Of a stretch of DNA of 33,538 nucleotides, positions 1 to 9,089 are shown in pieces. The stretch covers positions 1 to 33,538 of the forward strand of contig RKSC01000024.1 in NCBI GenBank assembly GCA_007571085.1, read 5' to 3'. The translations under genes and the position numbers were made by a program. The number at the start of each line of letters is the position of its first letter. Position 1 is the stretch's first letter. The notes under the pieces are model-generated. The model had not been told where the DNA came from, ran no database searches, and saw only the letters and a program-made list of their open reading frames with translations. The stretch comes from Synechococcus sp. PNGco_S_binSS4 (GTDB taxonomy: Bacteria > Cyanobacteriota > Cyanobacteriia > PCC-6307 > Cyanobiaceae).

Positions 1-7
1 TGCTTCT

Positions 8-2425
8 TCAGAACTTCCAGCCCACGGCAAAGTTAAATCGCCAGTCTGGATCTCCCTTGGCTGCCTCGACCCGCAGGGGACCCAGTGGTGTGGTGATAAC
101 AACACCAGCACCGTAACTTGTCCCGGACTCGGGCTTATCAAGAAGGGCTCCCGGATTCCCTTTTACATTGCTTTGGGAGCCCAGCATACTGCCAGCTTCC
201 ACAAAAAGCTCACCACTGACAATCCTTAGGATGGGGAAGCGATACTCCACAGTTGCTTCAGCGAAGGTTGTACCGGGGCCAATGGCGCATTCGGAGAAAC
301 CCCGAAGGGAAGTGGCACCACCGAGACAGAATGATTCATAGACTGGAGCTTCTCCCAAAAGGGTGCCACCTGTCACCTGAAAGGCCAGAGTCTGGGGGCA
401 CTCTTCTGCTTCTCCGGCCTGAGGACGGCAACCGGAGTAGATGTTCAACAACCGCATGGGAATAAAATGGGCAAGGCTGAATTGGGAGCGATTAAATGTT
501 GGCGAGCCTTCCCCAAAAGAAATATATTGTTCCGTAGATAAGCTGGCAAAGTTGCCACTGCTGGGATTGGTTCTACTATCTAGAGTATTGTAGAGAAGGC
601 CAAGACGACCCCCCACCAAAGTATTTTCTGCCTTGCAATCATAACCTATGCAGAAGAAATTATCTGTTGTTTCATCAGACTGGGGAGGACCTTTGGCCCA
701 GGCTTTAGCTTCATTATGGGAATTCTGAGTCGTAATCCGTTGAAAGGACATACCAGCAGAGGCCGTCCAGCGGGTGTCGTCAGCATAGGGATTGCCCTTA
801 TTTAGGGGGCGGATAAACTGGAAGTTCAATCCGTTGCGCCGTAGGCGGACCTGGTCTCCATCGGTGGAGAAAAGGTTGTCCATTTGAGGATCTAGGTTCC
901 GTCGAACACCATTCTCAAATATACTTCCAGGATTATTAATATCTGATACAGAATAAACGCGGTTCATGGTGGAAGCTGGTGCCTCCCAATAATCTTCAAC
1001 CACACTAATATCAGGTCCATCTTCACTCTGAAACTGCAAAGGGATCTCCTGACTCAGCAAAACATTCATCCGAAACGAAGTGCGGTAAGGATCATTTCTG
1101 ATCCAGGGATCCTGGAAGGCAAGGTCCAGTAGAACACCATACTGACCATAGGTAAATTTTATATCCGTTCTCCAAGCTCGACCAAAAAGGTTCTCCTCGC
1201 TAAAGCTGGCCTGGCCAAAAATTCCCTGACTATCGCTATAGCCCAGACCACCGGAGAGAGAGCCGGTTTTAGCCTCCTGAACCTTAAAGACAACAGCGAC
1301 TGAACCAGGATCAGCGGGAATAGGCTCCAGAGATATATTGATATCAGAAAATAGACCTGTGCCGTAGAGGCGTTCCAGGTCTCGTTGTAGGGTGCGGCGA
1401 TTGAAACGATCCCCCGCTTTGGTGGATACTTCCCGGGTAATGACCCAGAGCTTAGTACCGCTGGGGATGGGTTCACCATCTGCATCGGTGGTTTCCCCAG
1501 AGTCATCTACAAACTCAATCACAATGTCTTCTACCGTGCCTTCGCGCACCGTGAGCACAACCACCCCCTCCGGTGTGATCCGCGTTGGCCCTAGCACTCT
1601 GGCTAGGGAGTAGCCCTGTTCGGCATACCATTCTTCTAAGCGGGTTAGGCGCCTCTGCAGGGCTAAGAGATTGATGGTTTTTCCCTGATCCTCTGCAAAG
1701 GTTTCTTGTAGCACCTGGGCAGGTAAAAGTACATCTTGCTCCTGCAACTCCACAGCGCTTAAAATCGGATTGGGGGTGACAGCCACCTCCAGCCGTACCC
1801 CCAGAGGCCCATCGCTTGGAGTAACCCGCACATCACTGAACCAGCCTGTGGCGTAGATTGCGGTGAGATCCCTTTCCAGCTCAGAGCGGGTGGTGCTTTT
1901 GCCCGGCTCCACCTCCATGGCATTGTAGGCAATGGCCTCAAGACGTTCCCTATCAGGGTGATCTTCTAAGCCTACGATGACCACTTCTGCGATGAGCACC
2001 TGCTGCTCCGGGGTTATGCCCTGCACAGCTCCGGAGGGGGCCTCTTCAGGGATCGTCTGCTCTCGTCTAGGATCCCCAGTAGACCCATTGGGAAGAGCCC
2101 CATCGGGGGCAGCCTCCTCCATGTCCACCAGTGGGGGTTCACCGGTCTCCCCCTCCTCTTCTAGCCCTTCTGGCTCTTCCGGTGGTAATTGGGCCACCCG
2201 TAGGTTGGCTATTGCCCGGTCCAGATCTTGTCTCACATGGGCCCCCAAAAGCTCCATGGGCCCTGGCTCCATCCTACCCACCCCATGGATGGGCAGAGGA
2301 GAAGGGTCAAGGGCAGGTGACTGAGCTTCTGCCCAGGATGCTGGGGGCAGCACCGTGCTGAGGAATCCCATGGCAGAGATGGCACCACGTAGCACCCGGG
2401 CACCCCGAGGCTGAGAATTATTCAT
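8..2425 (-). CDS. bamA: BamA/Omp85-family outer membrane assembly protein
   Basis: This outer-membrane beta-barrel protein inserts other barrel proteins into the outer membrane. It is a cyanobacterial Omp85, related to chloroplast Toc75. The ATG at 2425 gives about 805 residues. It is preferred over an ATG 36 bp upstream because it places a signal peptide right at the N-terminus, with a likely cleavage after Ser-Trp-Ala. An acidic, proline-rich linker follows. POTRA-type repeats lie at about residues 145-390, and the C-terminal half is a barrel with YSDSQG and LRGF motifs. It ends in Trp-Lys-Phe, the aromatic C-terminus typical of outer-membrane barrels. The length is normal for cyanobacterial members. 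It lies 63 bp downstream of purC on the same strand, so the two may be co-transcribed. Confidence 0.93.
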   Translation of the reverse strand: MNNSQPRGARVLRGAISAMGFLSTVLPPASWAEAQSPALDPSPLPIHGVGRMEPGPMELLGAHVRQDLDRAIANLRVAQLPPEEPEGLEEEGETGEPPLVDMEEAAPDGALPNGSTGDPRREQTIPEEAPSGAVQGITPEQQVLIAEVVIVGLEDHPDRERLEAIAYNAMEVEPGKSTTRSELERDLTAIYATGWFSDVRVTPSDGPLGVRLEVAVTPNPILSAVELQEQDVLLPAQVLQETFAEDQGKTINLLALQRRLTRLEEWYAEQGYSLARVLGPTRITPEGVVVLTVREGTVEDIVIEFVDDSGETTDADGEPIPSGTKLWVITREVSTKAGDRFNRRTLQRDLERLYGTGLFSDINISLEPIPADPGSVAVVFKVQEAKTGSLSGGLGYSDSQGIFGQASFSEENLFGRAWRTDIKFTYGQYGVLLDLAFQDPWIRNDPYRTSFRMNVLLSQEIPLQFQSEDGPDISVVEDYWEAPASTMNRVYSVSDINNPGSIFENGVRRNLDPQMDNLFSTDGDQVRLRRNGLNFQFIRPLNKGNPYADDTRWTASAGMSFQRITTQNSHNEAKAWAKGPPQSDETTDNFFCIGYDCKAENTLVGGRLGLLYNTLDSRTNPSSGNFASLSTEQYISFGEGSPTFNRSQFSLAHFIPMRLLNIYSGCRPQAGEAEECPQTLAFQVTGGTLLGEAPVYESFCLGGATSLRGFSECAIGPGTTFAEATVEYRFPILRIVSGELFVEAGSMLGSQSNVKGNPGALLDKPESGTSYGAGVVITTPLGPLRVEAAKGDPDWRFNFAVGWKF

Positions 2426-2488
2426 GACAAAGGGCCACAGACCCGTTGGAGAATTGAACATGCTTTGGTTGGTGTGGTGTGGCCAGAA

Positions 2489-3286
2489 TCACAAGGTGAC
2501 CATGGAACCATAGTGTTGAGGCTGAAAGCCCAGTCCCTGGATTCGCTGGTTCACCTCCTTGTAGGCATGAACCAATCCACCAAGGCCTTGGCGAAAACGG
2601 TCTTTGTCCAGGATACGTTCCGGGCTGTCGGAATTCTGCCCCTGATCCCAGAGACGACAGTTGTCTGGACTCAGCTCGTCAGCCAGGTGGAGTTTACCTG
2701 AGCTGTCCCAGCCAAACTCCAGTTTCAGATCCACCAGGTCCATGTCCACACGGTTCAATGCCTGATGCAGGGTGCTGTTGGCCTCCCGGGCCATGGCTGC
2801 CAATTGGATGTGCTCATCTGCTGTGATGATGTTCAGGATTGCTAACCTGGCCTGGCTCAGGAAGGGATCTCCCATGGTGTCATCTTTCAAGTAAAGGTCC
2901 AATAGGGGAGGCTTCAGCTGTTGACCTGCAGCCATGGGAAGTTGCCGTAGGAGGGAACCGGCTGCCCGGTTCCGCAGCACCACTTCCAAGGGAATCATGC
3001 GCAGGGGCTTGACCACCATCCACCTATTCCCCTTCCCCAGCAGGCCACGGAAATGGGTGGACAGGCCCGACTGCTCTAGAAGAGTGAACAGTTGGGCAGA
3101 AATCTGGCAATTGAGGGCACCCTTGCCGGGCAACTGGGTCTGGAATTGACCATTGGATGCCGTGATTGTGTCCTTAAATTCCACAGCGTAGAGCTGGGGA
3201 TCCCCTGTGGCATAAACCTTCTTGGCCTTCCCCTCATGGAGAAGGGGTCCAAGGCTTAGGGCTGAGACATCAATGGGAGAGCACAT
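2489..3286 (-). CDS. purC: SAICAR synthetase (PurC)
   Basis: This enzyme ligates aspartate to CAIR with ATP, the SAICAR step of de novo purine synthesis in the cytoplasm. The 265-residue product has the N-terminal ATP-grasp-like motif HEGKAKKVY, the PLEVVLRNRAAGS segment and the conserved LVDLKLEFG and DELSPDNCR motifs. The length is close to the family norm. It is divergent from purD, with a 167-bp gap that probably carries both promoters, so two purine genes sit back to back. bamA follows on the same strand. Confidence 0.96.
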   Translation of the reverse strand: MCSPIDVSALSLGPLLHEGKAKKVYATGDPQLYAVEFKDTITASNGQFQTQLPGKGALNCQISAQLFTLLEQSGLSTHFRGLLGKGNRWMVVKPLRMIPLEVVLRNRAAGSLLRQLPMAAGQQLKPPLLDLYLKDDTMGDPFLSQARLAILNIITADEHIQLAAMAREANSTLHQALNRVDMDLVDLKLEFGWDSSGKLHLADELSPDNCRLWDQGQNSDSPERILDKDRFRQGLGGLVHAYKEVNQRIQGLGFQPQHYGSMVTL

Positions 3287-3453
3287 GGGACATTGGGTTA
3301 AGACAGAACAAGCTCTAGCTGTCTGAGACTAAAATCCATGGCATTGGGCAGCACCCACTGGCCCAGACCCTAGGGGAAGTGCTTCTGCATTGTCCAGAAG
3401 ATGATGATGGAAGGTTAGGTGATGCCCTTAGAAACAATGCTCACAACCGATCC

Positions 3454-4752
3454 ATGACAGCAAACATCCTGGTGGTTGGCTCAGGTGGTCGCGAACATGC
3501 TCTGGCCTGGTGCCTGGCCAGAAGTCCTGGTGTGGAGGCGGTCTGGGTGGCACCGGGCAATGGGGGCATGACCAGCCCTGCCATGGAGGGGTCTGCAGCC
3601 ATTACCACACTTGCTGTGGCTGCAGATGATGGACCAGGACTGGTCAAACTTTGCCAAGACAAGGCCATCACCTTGGTGGTCATTGGACCTGAGGGGCCCC
3701 TGGCATGGGGTCTAGCTGATGTGCTGCGCCGCCATGGCCAAACGGTGTTTGGTCCTGGTGCTCAGGGGGCCCAGCTGGAGGCCAGCAAAGCATGGGCAAA
3801 GCAACTCATGGTGGAGGCGGCCATGGCCACGGCCCCCAGCTGGGTGGTGACCAGCCGGAGGGAGGCCCTGGACCTGCTGCACCACCTGGGTCGTCCCCTG
3901 GTGGTTAAGGCCGACGGCCTAGCAGGGGGGAAGGGGGTGACCGTGGCCAACACCATGGCCGAAGCAGAAACCGCCGTGGAGAGAGCCTTTGCCGGGGCCT
4001 TTGGTCAGGCGGGAGAGCGCCTTGTTTTGGAAGAGCGGCTGGAAGGACCAGAGGTGTCTGTCCTTGCCCTATGTGATGGACAGGATCTGTTGCTGCTGCC
4101 TCCCGCCCAGGACCATAAGCGCATTGGCGAGGGAGACACGGGGGCCAACACCGGTGGCATGGGAGCCTACGCCCCCGTCCCCTTCCTAAGCCCTCAGGAC
4201 CTGGAGCACATGCGCAGCACCATTTTTCTGCCGGTGCTGGAGGCCCTTCAGGGCCGGGGAATTGATTACCGTGGCGTCCTCTACGGGGGCATGATGCTCA
4301 CCAGGGAGGGACCCAAGGTGATTGAGTTCAACTGTCGTTTTGGAGACCCGGAGTGTCAGTGCCTCTTGCCCCTGCTGGAGGGCAACCTGGCGGCCGTGCT
4401 CCATTCCTGTGCCCTAGGCCAGCTGGCGGAGGCTCCACCTCTGACCACCCAGGACTCCATGGTGAGTGCCTGCGTGGTGGCAGCGGCCGCAGGTTATCCT
4501 GGCCCCGTTCGTCAGGGGGATCTCATCACGGACATGGGAGATTCCAGTGGCCATGGTGTTGTGTTCTATGCTGGGGTGAAGCCCACAGGAGCGGGACAGC
4601 TCAAGACAGCTGGAGGGCGGATTCTGGCCAGTGTGGGGCTTGGTCATGACTTTGACCAAGCTTTTGACCATGCTTACAAACGCTTGGAAGGAATTGATTA
4701 CATTGGCAAGACAGTCCGCTCTGATATTGGCCACCAGGTGCGTGGGACCTGA
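3454..4752 (+). CDS. purD: Phosphoribosylamine-glycine ligase (GARS)
   Basis: This ATP-grasp enzyme joins glycine to phosphoribosylamine in purine synthesis. The frame is open further upstream, but the ATG at 3454 starts the protein directly before the typical first strand NILVVGSGGREHA, giving 432 residues, the usual family length. VIGPEGPLAWGL, VKADGLAGGKGV, NTGGMGAYAP and EFNCRFGDPE are all present and correctly ordered, so the ATP-grasp core looks intact. It is divergent from purC. The nblS-type kinase starts 27 bp downstream on the same strand, suggesting co-transcription. Confidence 0.96.
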   Translation: MTANILVVGSGGREHALAWCLARSPGVEAVWVAPGNGGMTSPAMEGSAAITTLAVAADDGPGLVKLCQDKAITLVVIGPEGPLAWGLADVLRRHGQTVFGPGAQGAQLEASKAWAKQLMVEAAMATAPSWVVTSRREALDLLHHLGRPLVVKADGLAGGKGVTVANTMAEAETAVERAFAGAFGQAGERLVLEERLEGPEVSVLALCDGQDLLLLPPAQDHKRIGEGDTGANTGGMGAYAPVPFLSPQDLEHMRSTIFLPVLEALQGRGIDYRGVLYGGMMLTREGPKVIEFNCRFGDPECQCLLPLLEGNLAAVLHSCALGQLAEAPPLTTQDSMVSACVVAAAAGYPGPVRQGDLITDMGDSSGHGVVFYAGVKPTGAGQLKTAGGRILASVGLGHDFDQAFDHAYKRLEGIDYIGKTVRSDIGHQVRGT

Positions 4753-4779
4753 AGAGAGCTGTTGTAGAGCACACCACCG

Positions 4780-6750
4780 ATGGACATTTTGAAAGCCCTC
4801 CTGGCTGCTCTGCGACAGTGGTGGTCAGAGTTCAACCTCCAAACCAAACTGCTGGCTCTGTCCACCCTGGTGGTCAGCCTCATCATGACAGGGCTCACCT
4901 TTTTCTCCTTCTCCTCCATTCAGGTGGATGCCCGCCTCAGTGACACCCGCTATGCCCGGGATGTGGGCCTTCTGCTGGCTGCCAATGTCACACCCCTGGT
5001 GGTAAAAGGCCAGGATCGGCAGCTGGCCACAGTGGCCAACTCCTTCTGGGAGCAGAGTGGCAGCATCCGCTATATCCTCTTTGCGGATCCCGATGGGGTC
5101 ATTTATCTCAGCCTTCCCCTCAGCGGCGCCGATGAGGATAGCACACTCCTGCTGAACAGGCGCCTGGAGTTGCCTGAGAGCCTCTATGAACACCCTGAGC
5201 AACCCCTGGTGCGCCAGCACCTGTCTCCCGATGGCCAGGTCACTGATGTGTTTGTGCCCCTGGTGAACCAGGGACAGGGTTTGGGTGCTGTGGCATTGGG
5301 CTTCAACCCCAATGAGGTGGTTCTCAATACGGCCGCTTTAGCGCGCAAGGTAACCATTGCGGTGTTTATTGCCATTTGGGTGCTGGTGATTTTGGGTGCT
5401 GTCTTCAACGCTCTCACCATCACCCACCCCATCAAAGAACTGCTCAACGGGGTTCGCAAAATTGCTGCTGGACAGTTTTCCACCCGCATTGCTTTGCCCA
5501 TGAGGGGGGAGTTGGGAGAGCTACTAGAGGGATTTAATGCCATGGCAAGCCAATTGGAGGCATACAAGGCTGCAAATATTGAGGAGCTCAAAGTGGCTCA
5601 AGCACAGCAGCAGTCCCTTATTGCCACCATGGCGGATGGGGCCATGCTCCTTGATGATCAAGGCTGTGTGGTCCTAGCCAATCCCACCTCTCAACGGTTG
5701 TTCCGCTGGGAGGCCCGCAAGCTGGTGGGGGAACCCTTAGCCAATCTACTGCCCGAATCCCTGATGATGGATGTGGGGGAGGCTCTACAGCAGGTGTTGG
5801 CTGGTAAGCAGGCCAGCCGGGACATTCGCTGCAGCTTTGGCTCCCCCAGACGCACCCTGCGCATTGTGTTGGTGGCGGTTACGGACCGCAGCAGCAGTGC
5901 CCTTAAGGGTGTGACCGTCACCTTGCAGGATTTGAGCCGTGAAGTGGAGCTCAATGCAGCAAAAAGCCGTTTTATCAGCAATGTCTCCCACGAGCTGCGC
6001 ACACCGCTGTTCAACATCAAGACCTATGTGGAAACTCTCCATGACCTGTGGGGGCAAATCAGTGATGAAGAGCGCAGGGAGTTCCTGGCCACCGCCAATG
6101 CGGAAACTGACCGACTAACCCGGCTTGTAAATGATGTGCTGGACCTGTCTCGGCTGGAGTCCGGTCGGGAGTTTCGCTTTGAACCCATGGATCTGCGCCC
6201 TGCCTTGGAGCAGACCCTGCGCAACTACCGCCTCAATGCTTCCGATAAGGGTGTGCGGATGCTCTGTGAGGTGAATCCCACCCTGCCCCGGGTTCAGGCC
6301 AACTTTGATTTGCTCCTCCAGGTATTGGACAACCTGGTGGGCAATGCCCTCAAGTTCACCCCTTCCGGGGGAGTGGTCTGCCTCCGGTCCTATGTCTGGC
6401 CTGACTCTTGCCCAGTGCCAGACTTAAACAGGGCCACCACCATCACGGACCTTACCTCCCGACTGCCCCGACTGCGGGTGGAGGTTTCTGATACGGGATG
6501 TGGCATGAACGAACTGGACCAGGCCCAGATCTTTGAACGTTTCTACCGGGCGGAGAATACGGTGCACGCTGAGCAGGGCACTGGCCTTGGCTTGGCCATA
6601 GTGCACAACATCATTGAGAAGCAGGGCAGTACCCCCAAGCTGGTCAGTGAACCCGGTGTGGGCACCACGTTCTGGTTTGAGCTTCCCCTGGAGGGGAGCG
6701 ATGATGATGAGCTGACCCTGCTGGTGGAGAGGGCCCAGAGAAGCGCCTAG
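4780..6750 (+). CDS. nblS: NblS/Hik33 (DspA)-type sensor histidine kinase
   Basis: This membrane sensor kinase of 656 residues belongs to the conserved NblS/Hik33 group, which signals light, redox and nutrient stress, usually to the regulator RpaB. One membrane segment lies at about residues 21-45 and a second at about 190-212, flanking a periplasmic sensor domain. A HAMP segment follows (TITHPIKELLNGV onward), then a PAS domain at about 275-385. The HisKA phosphoacceptor is His404 in NVSHELRTPL. The ATPase domain has the N box (DNLVGNALKFTP), G1 (SDTGCGM), F box (FERFYR) and G2 (GTGLGLAI). All catalytic boxes are intact. It converges on kaiC with only 38 bp between stop codons, an arrangement consistent with picocyanobacteria. 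Confidence 0.92.
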   Translation: MDILKALLAALRQWWSEFNLQTKLLALSTLVVSLIMTGLTFFSFSSIQVDARLSDTRYARDVGLLLAANVTPLVVKGQDRQLATVANSFWEQSGSIRYILFADPDGVIYLSLPLSGADEDSTLLLNRRLELPESLYEHPEQPLVRQHLSPDGQVTDVFVPLVNQGQGLGAVALGFNPNEVVLNTAALARKVTIAVFIAIWVLVILGAVFNALTITHPIKELLNGVRKIAAGQFSTRIALPMRGELGELLEGFNAMASQLEAYKAANIEELKVAQAQQQSLIATMADGAMLLDDQGCVVLANPTSQRLFRWEARKLVGEPLANLLPESLMMDVGEALQQVLAGKQASRDIRCSFGSPRRTLRIVLVAVTDRSSSALKGVTVTLQDLSREVELNAAKSRFISNVSHELRTPLFNIKTYVETLHDLWGQISDEERREFLATANAETDRLTRLVNDVLDLSRLESGREFRFEPMDLRPALEQTLRNYRLNASDKGVRMLCEVNPTLPRVQANFDLLLQVLDNLVGNALKFTPSGGVVCLRSYVWPDSCPVPDLNRATTITDLTSRLPRLRVEVSDTGCGMNELDQAQIFERFYRAENTVHAEQGTGLGLAIVHNIIEKQGSTPKLVSEPGVGTTFWFELPLEGSDDDELTLLVERAQRSA

Positions 6751-6788
6751 TGGACTGGCCAGCCGGTCATGCTGGGGTTTCAGTAGGG

Positions 6789-8321
6789 CTAATAAGGGGG
6801 CCCAAGGCTCTGGCGTTCATCATTGCTGCGGCTGGTGGGAATGCCGCTGATGATCCGCTCAAAGTCCTGAAAAGAGTCTTTGATCTCAGCCCCTGCACCG
6901 CTGATGAGAAACTCACGAATGCCTTTGTCATGCCAGGAGCCTCGCATCTTGAACACATTGATGGCCCGTGACATCTCACCACGAATCTCCACGTATTGCA
7001 GCAGCAAGATGGAGTCGGTGATCGTAGAGATATGGGAGTCGGTAATGGAATGGCTGCCCATGAACTCCTCGGAGGTGTTGGTGAACAGTCCCGTGATTTC
7101 TTCCTGCTTCACGTAGCCGGTGACGCCAATAACAAACTGGCGAAAGGCATTTTGACTCACCCCCCTTGCCAAGGCCGAGAGGGAGTCAATGGCCATACGG
7201 GCTGGTTTAAATTGCTCAATGGCTGTCTTAATGATCTGGAGGTGATCTTCCAACCCGGTGGATTCGGGATAGGCGCAGATAATTTTGATCATCCCATCCT
7301 GCTCCATCTGTTCAAAGTCCATGCCCCAGCTGGTGGCATTGCGCATGAGCTGAGAACGGGACTCCTCATAGGCAAAGAGAATGGCCCGCTCATTCATCCG
7401 GTAAGCATCTTCAAGAAACTTGCTCACCAGCAGGGTTTTACCCGTCCCCGTTGGCCCAGTGGCCAAGATGATGGAGTCCTTGAAAAAGCCACCACCGCAC
7501 ATCTCATCTAGGCGAGGGATACCTGAGCTGATGCGTGTATTGGAGGAGCGGGAGGTGAGTCGCATGGCCCCCAAAGCAAAGATATTGATTCCATCCACCC
7601 CGATGGTGAAGGGGAACTCCCCTTTCATGTGGCTGGTGCCCCGCAGTTTGAGAATCTCGCAGGTGCGCCGCCGCCGCTCCCCTTCTAACACATTGCGGAG
7701 GATGACCACATTGTCTGAGACAAACTCCTCCACCCCATAGCGGGCAATGGGGCCATATTCATCAATGCGCTCTGTGGTCATCACAGTGGTGACACCAATT
7801 TCCTTCAGCCGGGCGATCATGCGGAACACCTCCAAGCGCACCACGGAGACAGCGTCGTACTGCTGAAACACTGCTGTCACTGAATCAATGGCCACCCGCT
7901 TGGCTTTGTACTTACGGATGGCATAGTTGATGCGCTCAATCAGACCGGAGAGGTCAAAGCTGCCCGCCATGTCTTGGCCCTCCGGGTCGGGAGAGGCATC
8001 CAAAACAAAGAGCTTGTCTTGCTGCACCAGATCCTGGAGCGACCAGCCAAAGCTGCTGGCATTGCGCAGGATGTCAATGGGAGACTCCTCAAAGGTGACA
8101 AAGATTCCCGGCTCGTCAAACTGCTTAATGCCGTTGTAGAGAAAGTGGAGGGAAAACACGGTTTTACCTGTGCCTGAGGTGCCGCTGATGAGGGTGGCGC
8201 GACCTGTGGGCAGTCCTCCGTGGCAGATATCATCAAAACCCTCGATACCGGTGGGTAGCTTTTGAACGTGGCCGAATCCTTGGTTACGGGGATCCGGTGA
8301 ATGGAAACGTTGACTGTTCAT
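6789..8321 (-). CDS. kaiC: Circadian clock ATPase/kinase KaiC
   Basis: This is the core clock protein, a double RecA-like ATPase that autophosphorylates and autodephosphorylates as a hexamer. The ATG at 8321 lies 4 bp after the kaiB stop and gives 510 residues. Walker A motifs are GTSGTGKT (CI) and GPTGTGKT (CII). The paired catalytic glutamates are in TFEESP (CI) and AYEESR (CII). The phosphosite pair, equivalent to S431/T432 of S. elongatus, is Ser432/Thr433 in SHISTITDS. The tail is odd: after FERIISG only 17 residues remain and they match poorly. Compared with the 519-residue S. elongatus protein, the KaiA-binding end is about ten residues shorter and diverged. This agrees with the absence of kaiA upstream. 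Confidence 0.97.
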   Translation of the reverse strand: MNSQRFHSPDPRNQGFGHVQKLPTGIEGFDDICHGGLPTGRATLISGTSGTGKTVFSLHFLYNGIKQFDEPGIFVTFEESPIDILRNASSFGWSLQDLVQQDKLFVLDASPDPEGQDMAGSFDLSGLIERINYAIRKYKAKRVAIDSVTAVFQQYDAVSVVRLEVFRMIARLKEIGVTTVMTTERIDEYGPIARYGVEEFVSDNVVILRNVLEGERRRRTCEILKLRGTSHMKGEFPFTIGVDGINIFALGAMRLTSRSSNTRISSGIPRLDEMCGGGFFKDSIILATGPTGTGKTLLVSKFLEDAYRMNERAILFAYEESRSQLMRNATSWGMDFEQMEQDGMIKIICAYPESTGLEDHLQIIKTAIEQFKPARMAIDSLSALARGVSQNAFRQFVIGVTGYVKQEEITGLFTNTSEEFMGSHSITDSHISTITDSILLLQYVEIRGEMSRAINVFKMRGSWHDKGIREFLISGAGAEIKDSFQDFERIISGIPTSRSNDERQSLGPPY

Positions 8322-8325
8322 GGCC

Positions 8326-8655
8326 TCAGATTGCCTCCTCTGAGCCAAGATGCAAGGTGTCATCAGCCAGCTCCTCAAAAAGCAGGTCCAGGCCGACTAG
8401 AACACGCTGGCGGTCAGAGAGATCACCAATTATGCGTCGCACCGGTGGGGGCAAAATCTTTGCCAAGGTGGGGGTGGCCAGGATTTTATCTTCTTCAGCA
8501 AGCTGGGGATTTTTCAGCACATCGATCACCTTGAGGGCATAGACACCTTTGAACTCTGTCTCCAGGATGTCCTGTAGGGTTTTGAGTGCACGCATAGAGT
8601 TGGGTGTGTTGCCCGCCACATAGAGCTTGAGAATGTAGGTCTTACGAGAGCTCAT
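8326..8655 (-). CDS. kaiB: Circadian clock protein KaiB
   Basis: This is a small thioredoxin-like, fold-switching clock protein that binds KaiC and, in full clocks, sequesters KaiA. The 109 residues match KaiB closely: [16 protein letters not shown] at the N-terminus, [24 protein letters not shown] in the middle and [10 protein letters not shown] later. The C-terminal tail is slightly longer and acidic. The stop is 4 bp from the kaiC start, so kaiB and kaiC are surely one transcript, and an AGGAGG-like site for kaiC lies inside the end of kaiB. In related clusters kaiA lies just upstream, but here there is only a 434-bp non-coding spacer. Confidence 0.97.
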   Translation of the reverse strand: MSSRKTYILKLYVAGNTPNSMRALKTLQDILETEFKGVYALKVIDVLKNPQLAEEDKILATPTLAKILPPPVRRIIGDLSDRQRVLVGLDLLFEELADDTLHLGSEEAI

Positions 8656-9089
8656 CGGGCAGTCCCATGGGGTTCATTTGGCTGGGTTGATCCACAGCCA
8701 TTGTGTTACGGTACATCTCCACTAGCAGACCACCATCTCAATCAAGGCCAACCAATGGCCTTTCAGGGGGCTGTGCTTTGCCCTACCAGCTTTGCCCTAC
8801 CAATTTTAGCCCAGTGGTCGGTTGGTTCCTGAATTTAATGTGGATTTAATGTGATTACTGTGAATCTTGACTAGCAGTTGAGCAGGTACAGCAAGGCAGG
8901 TACAGCAAGAGAGAAGGGGAATGGGGCCGGTGGGATCTGGCTGGTACGGGCTCCCCATAGTCCACCTGGGCTCCCTTGACAAGGGATCTACAAAAACCTA
9001 ACAATGGATTCTTACTTTGCCGGTCAGCAGGTTTGGCCTGCAATGGGCTCATTTCTGAGCCTAGCCAAACTGCGCCCACCCCTTTGTCC
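8656..9089. other. Spacer at the former kaiA position, with tandem microduplications
   Basis: This is a 434-bp gap between the divergent kaiB and rplU starts, where a kaiA gene is expected in the rplU-kaiA-kaiB-kaiC order. No reading frame here resembles KaiA. The only sizeable one (minus strand, 8855-9166) is a shadow of the rplU start. Three short direct tandem duplications lie in series: 14 bp at 8776-8803 (one mismatch), 11-12 bp at 8831-8853 and an exact 14 bp pair at 8882-8909. The gap presumably holds the kaiBC and rplU promoters, but no convincing -35/-10 pair was seen. A 19-codon reading frame on the minus strand (8642-8701) overlaps the kaiB start. Confidence 0.7.

Noticed and set aside
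6751-6788. Bidirectional terminator between nblS and kaiC
   Set aside because: The 38-bp gap has no clear hairpin with a T-run.
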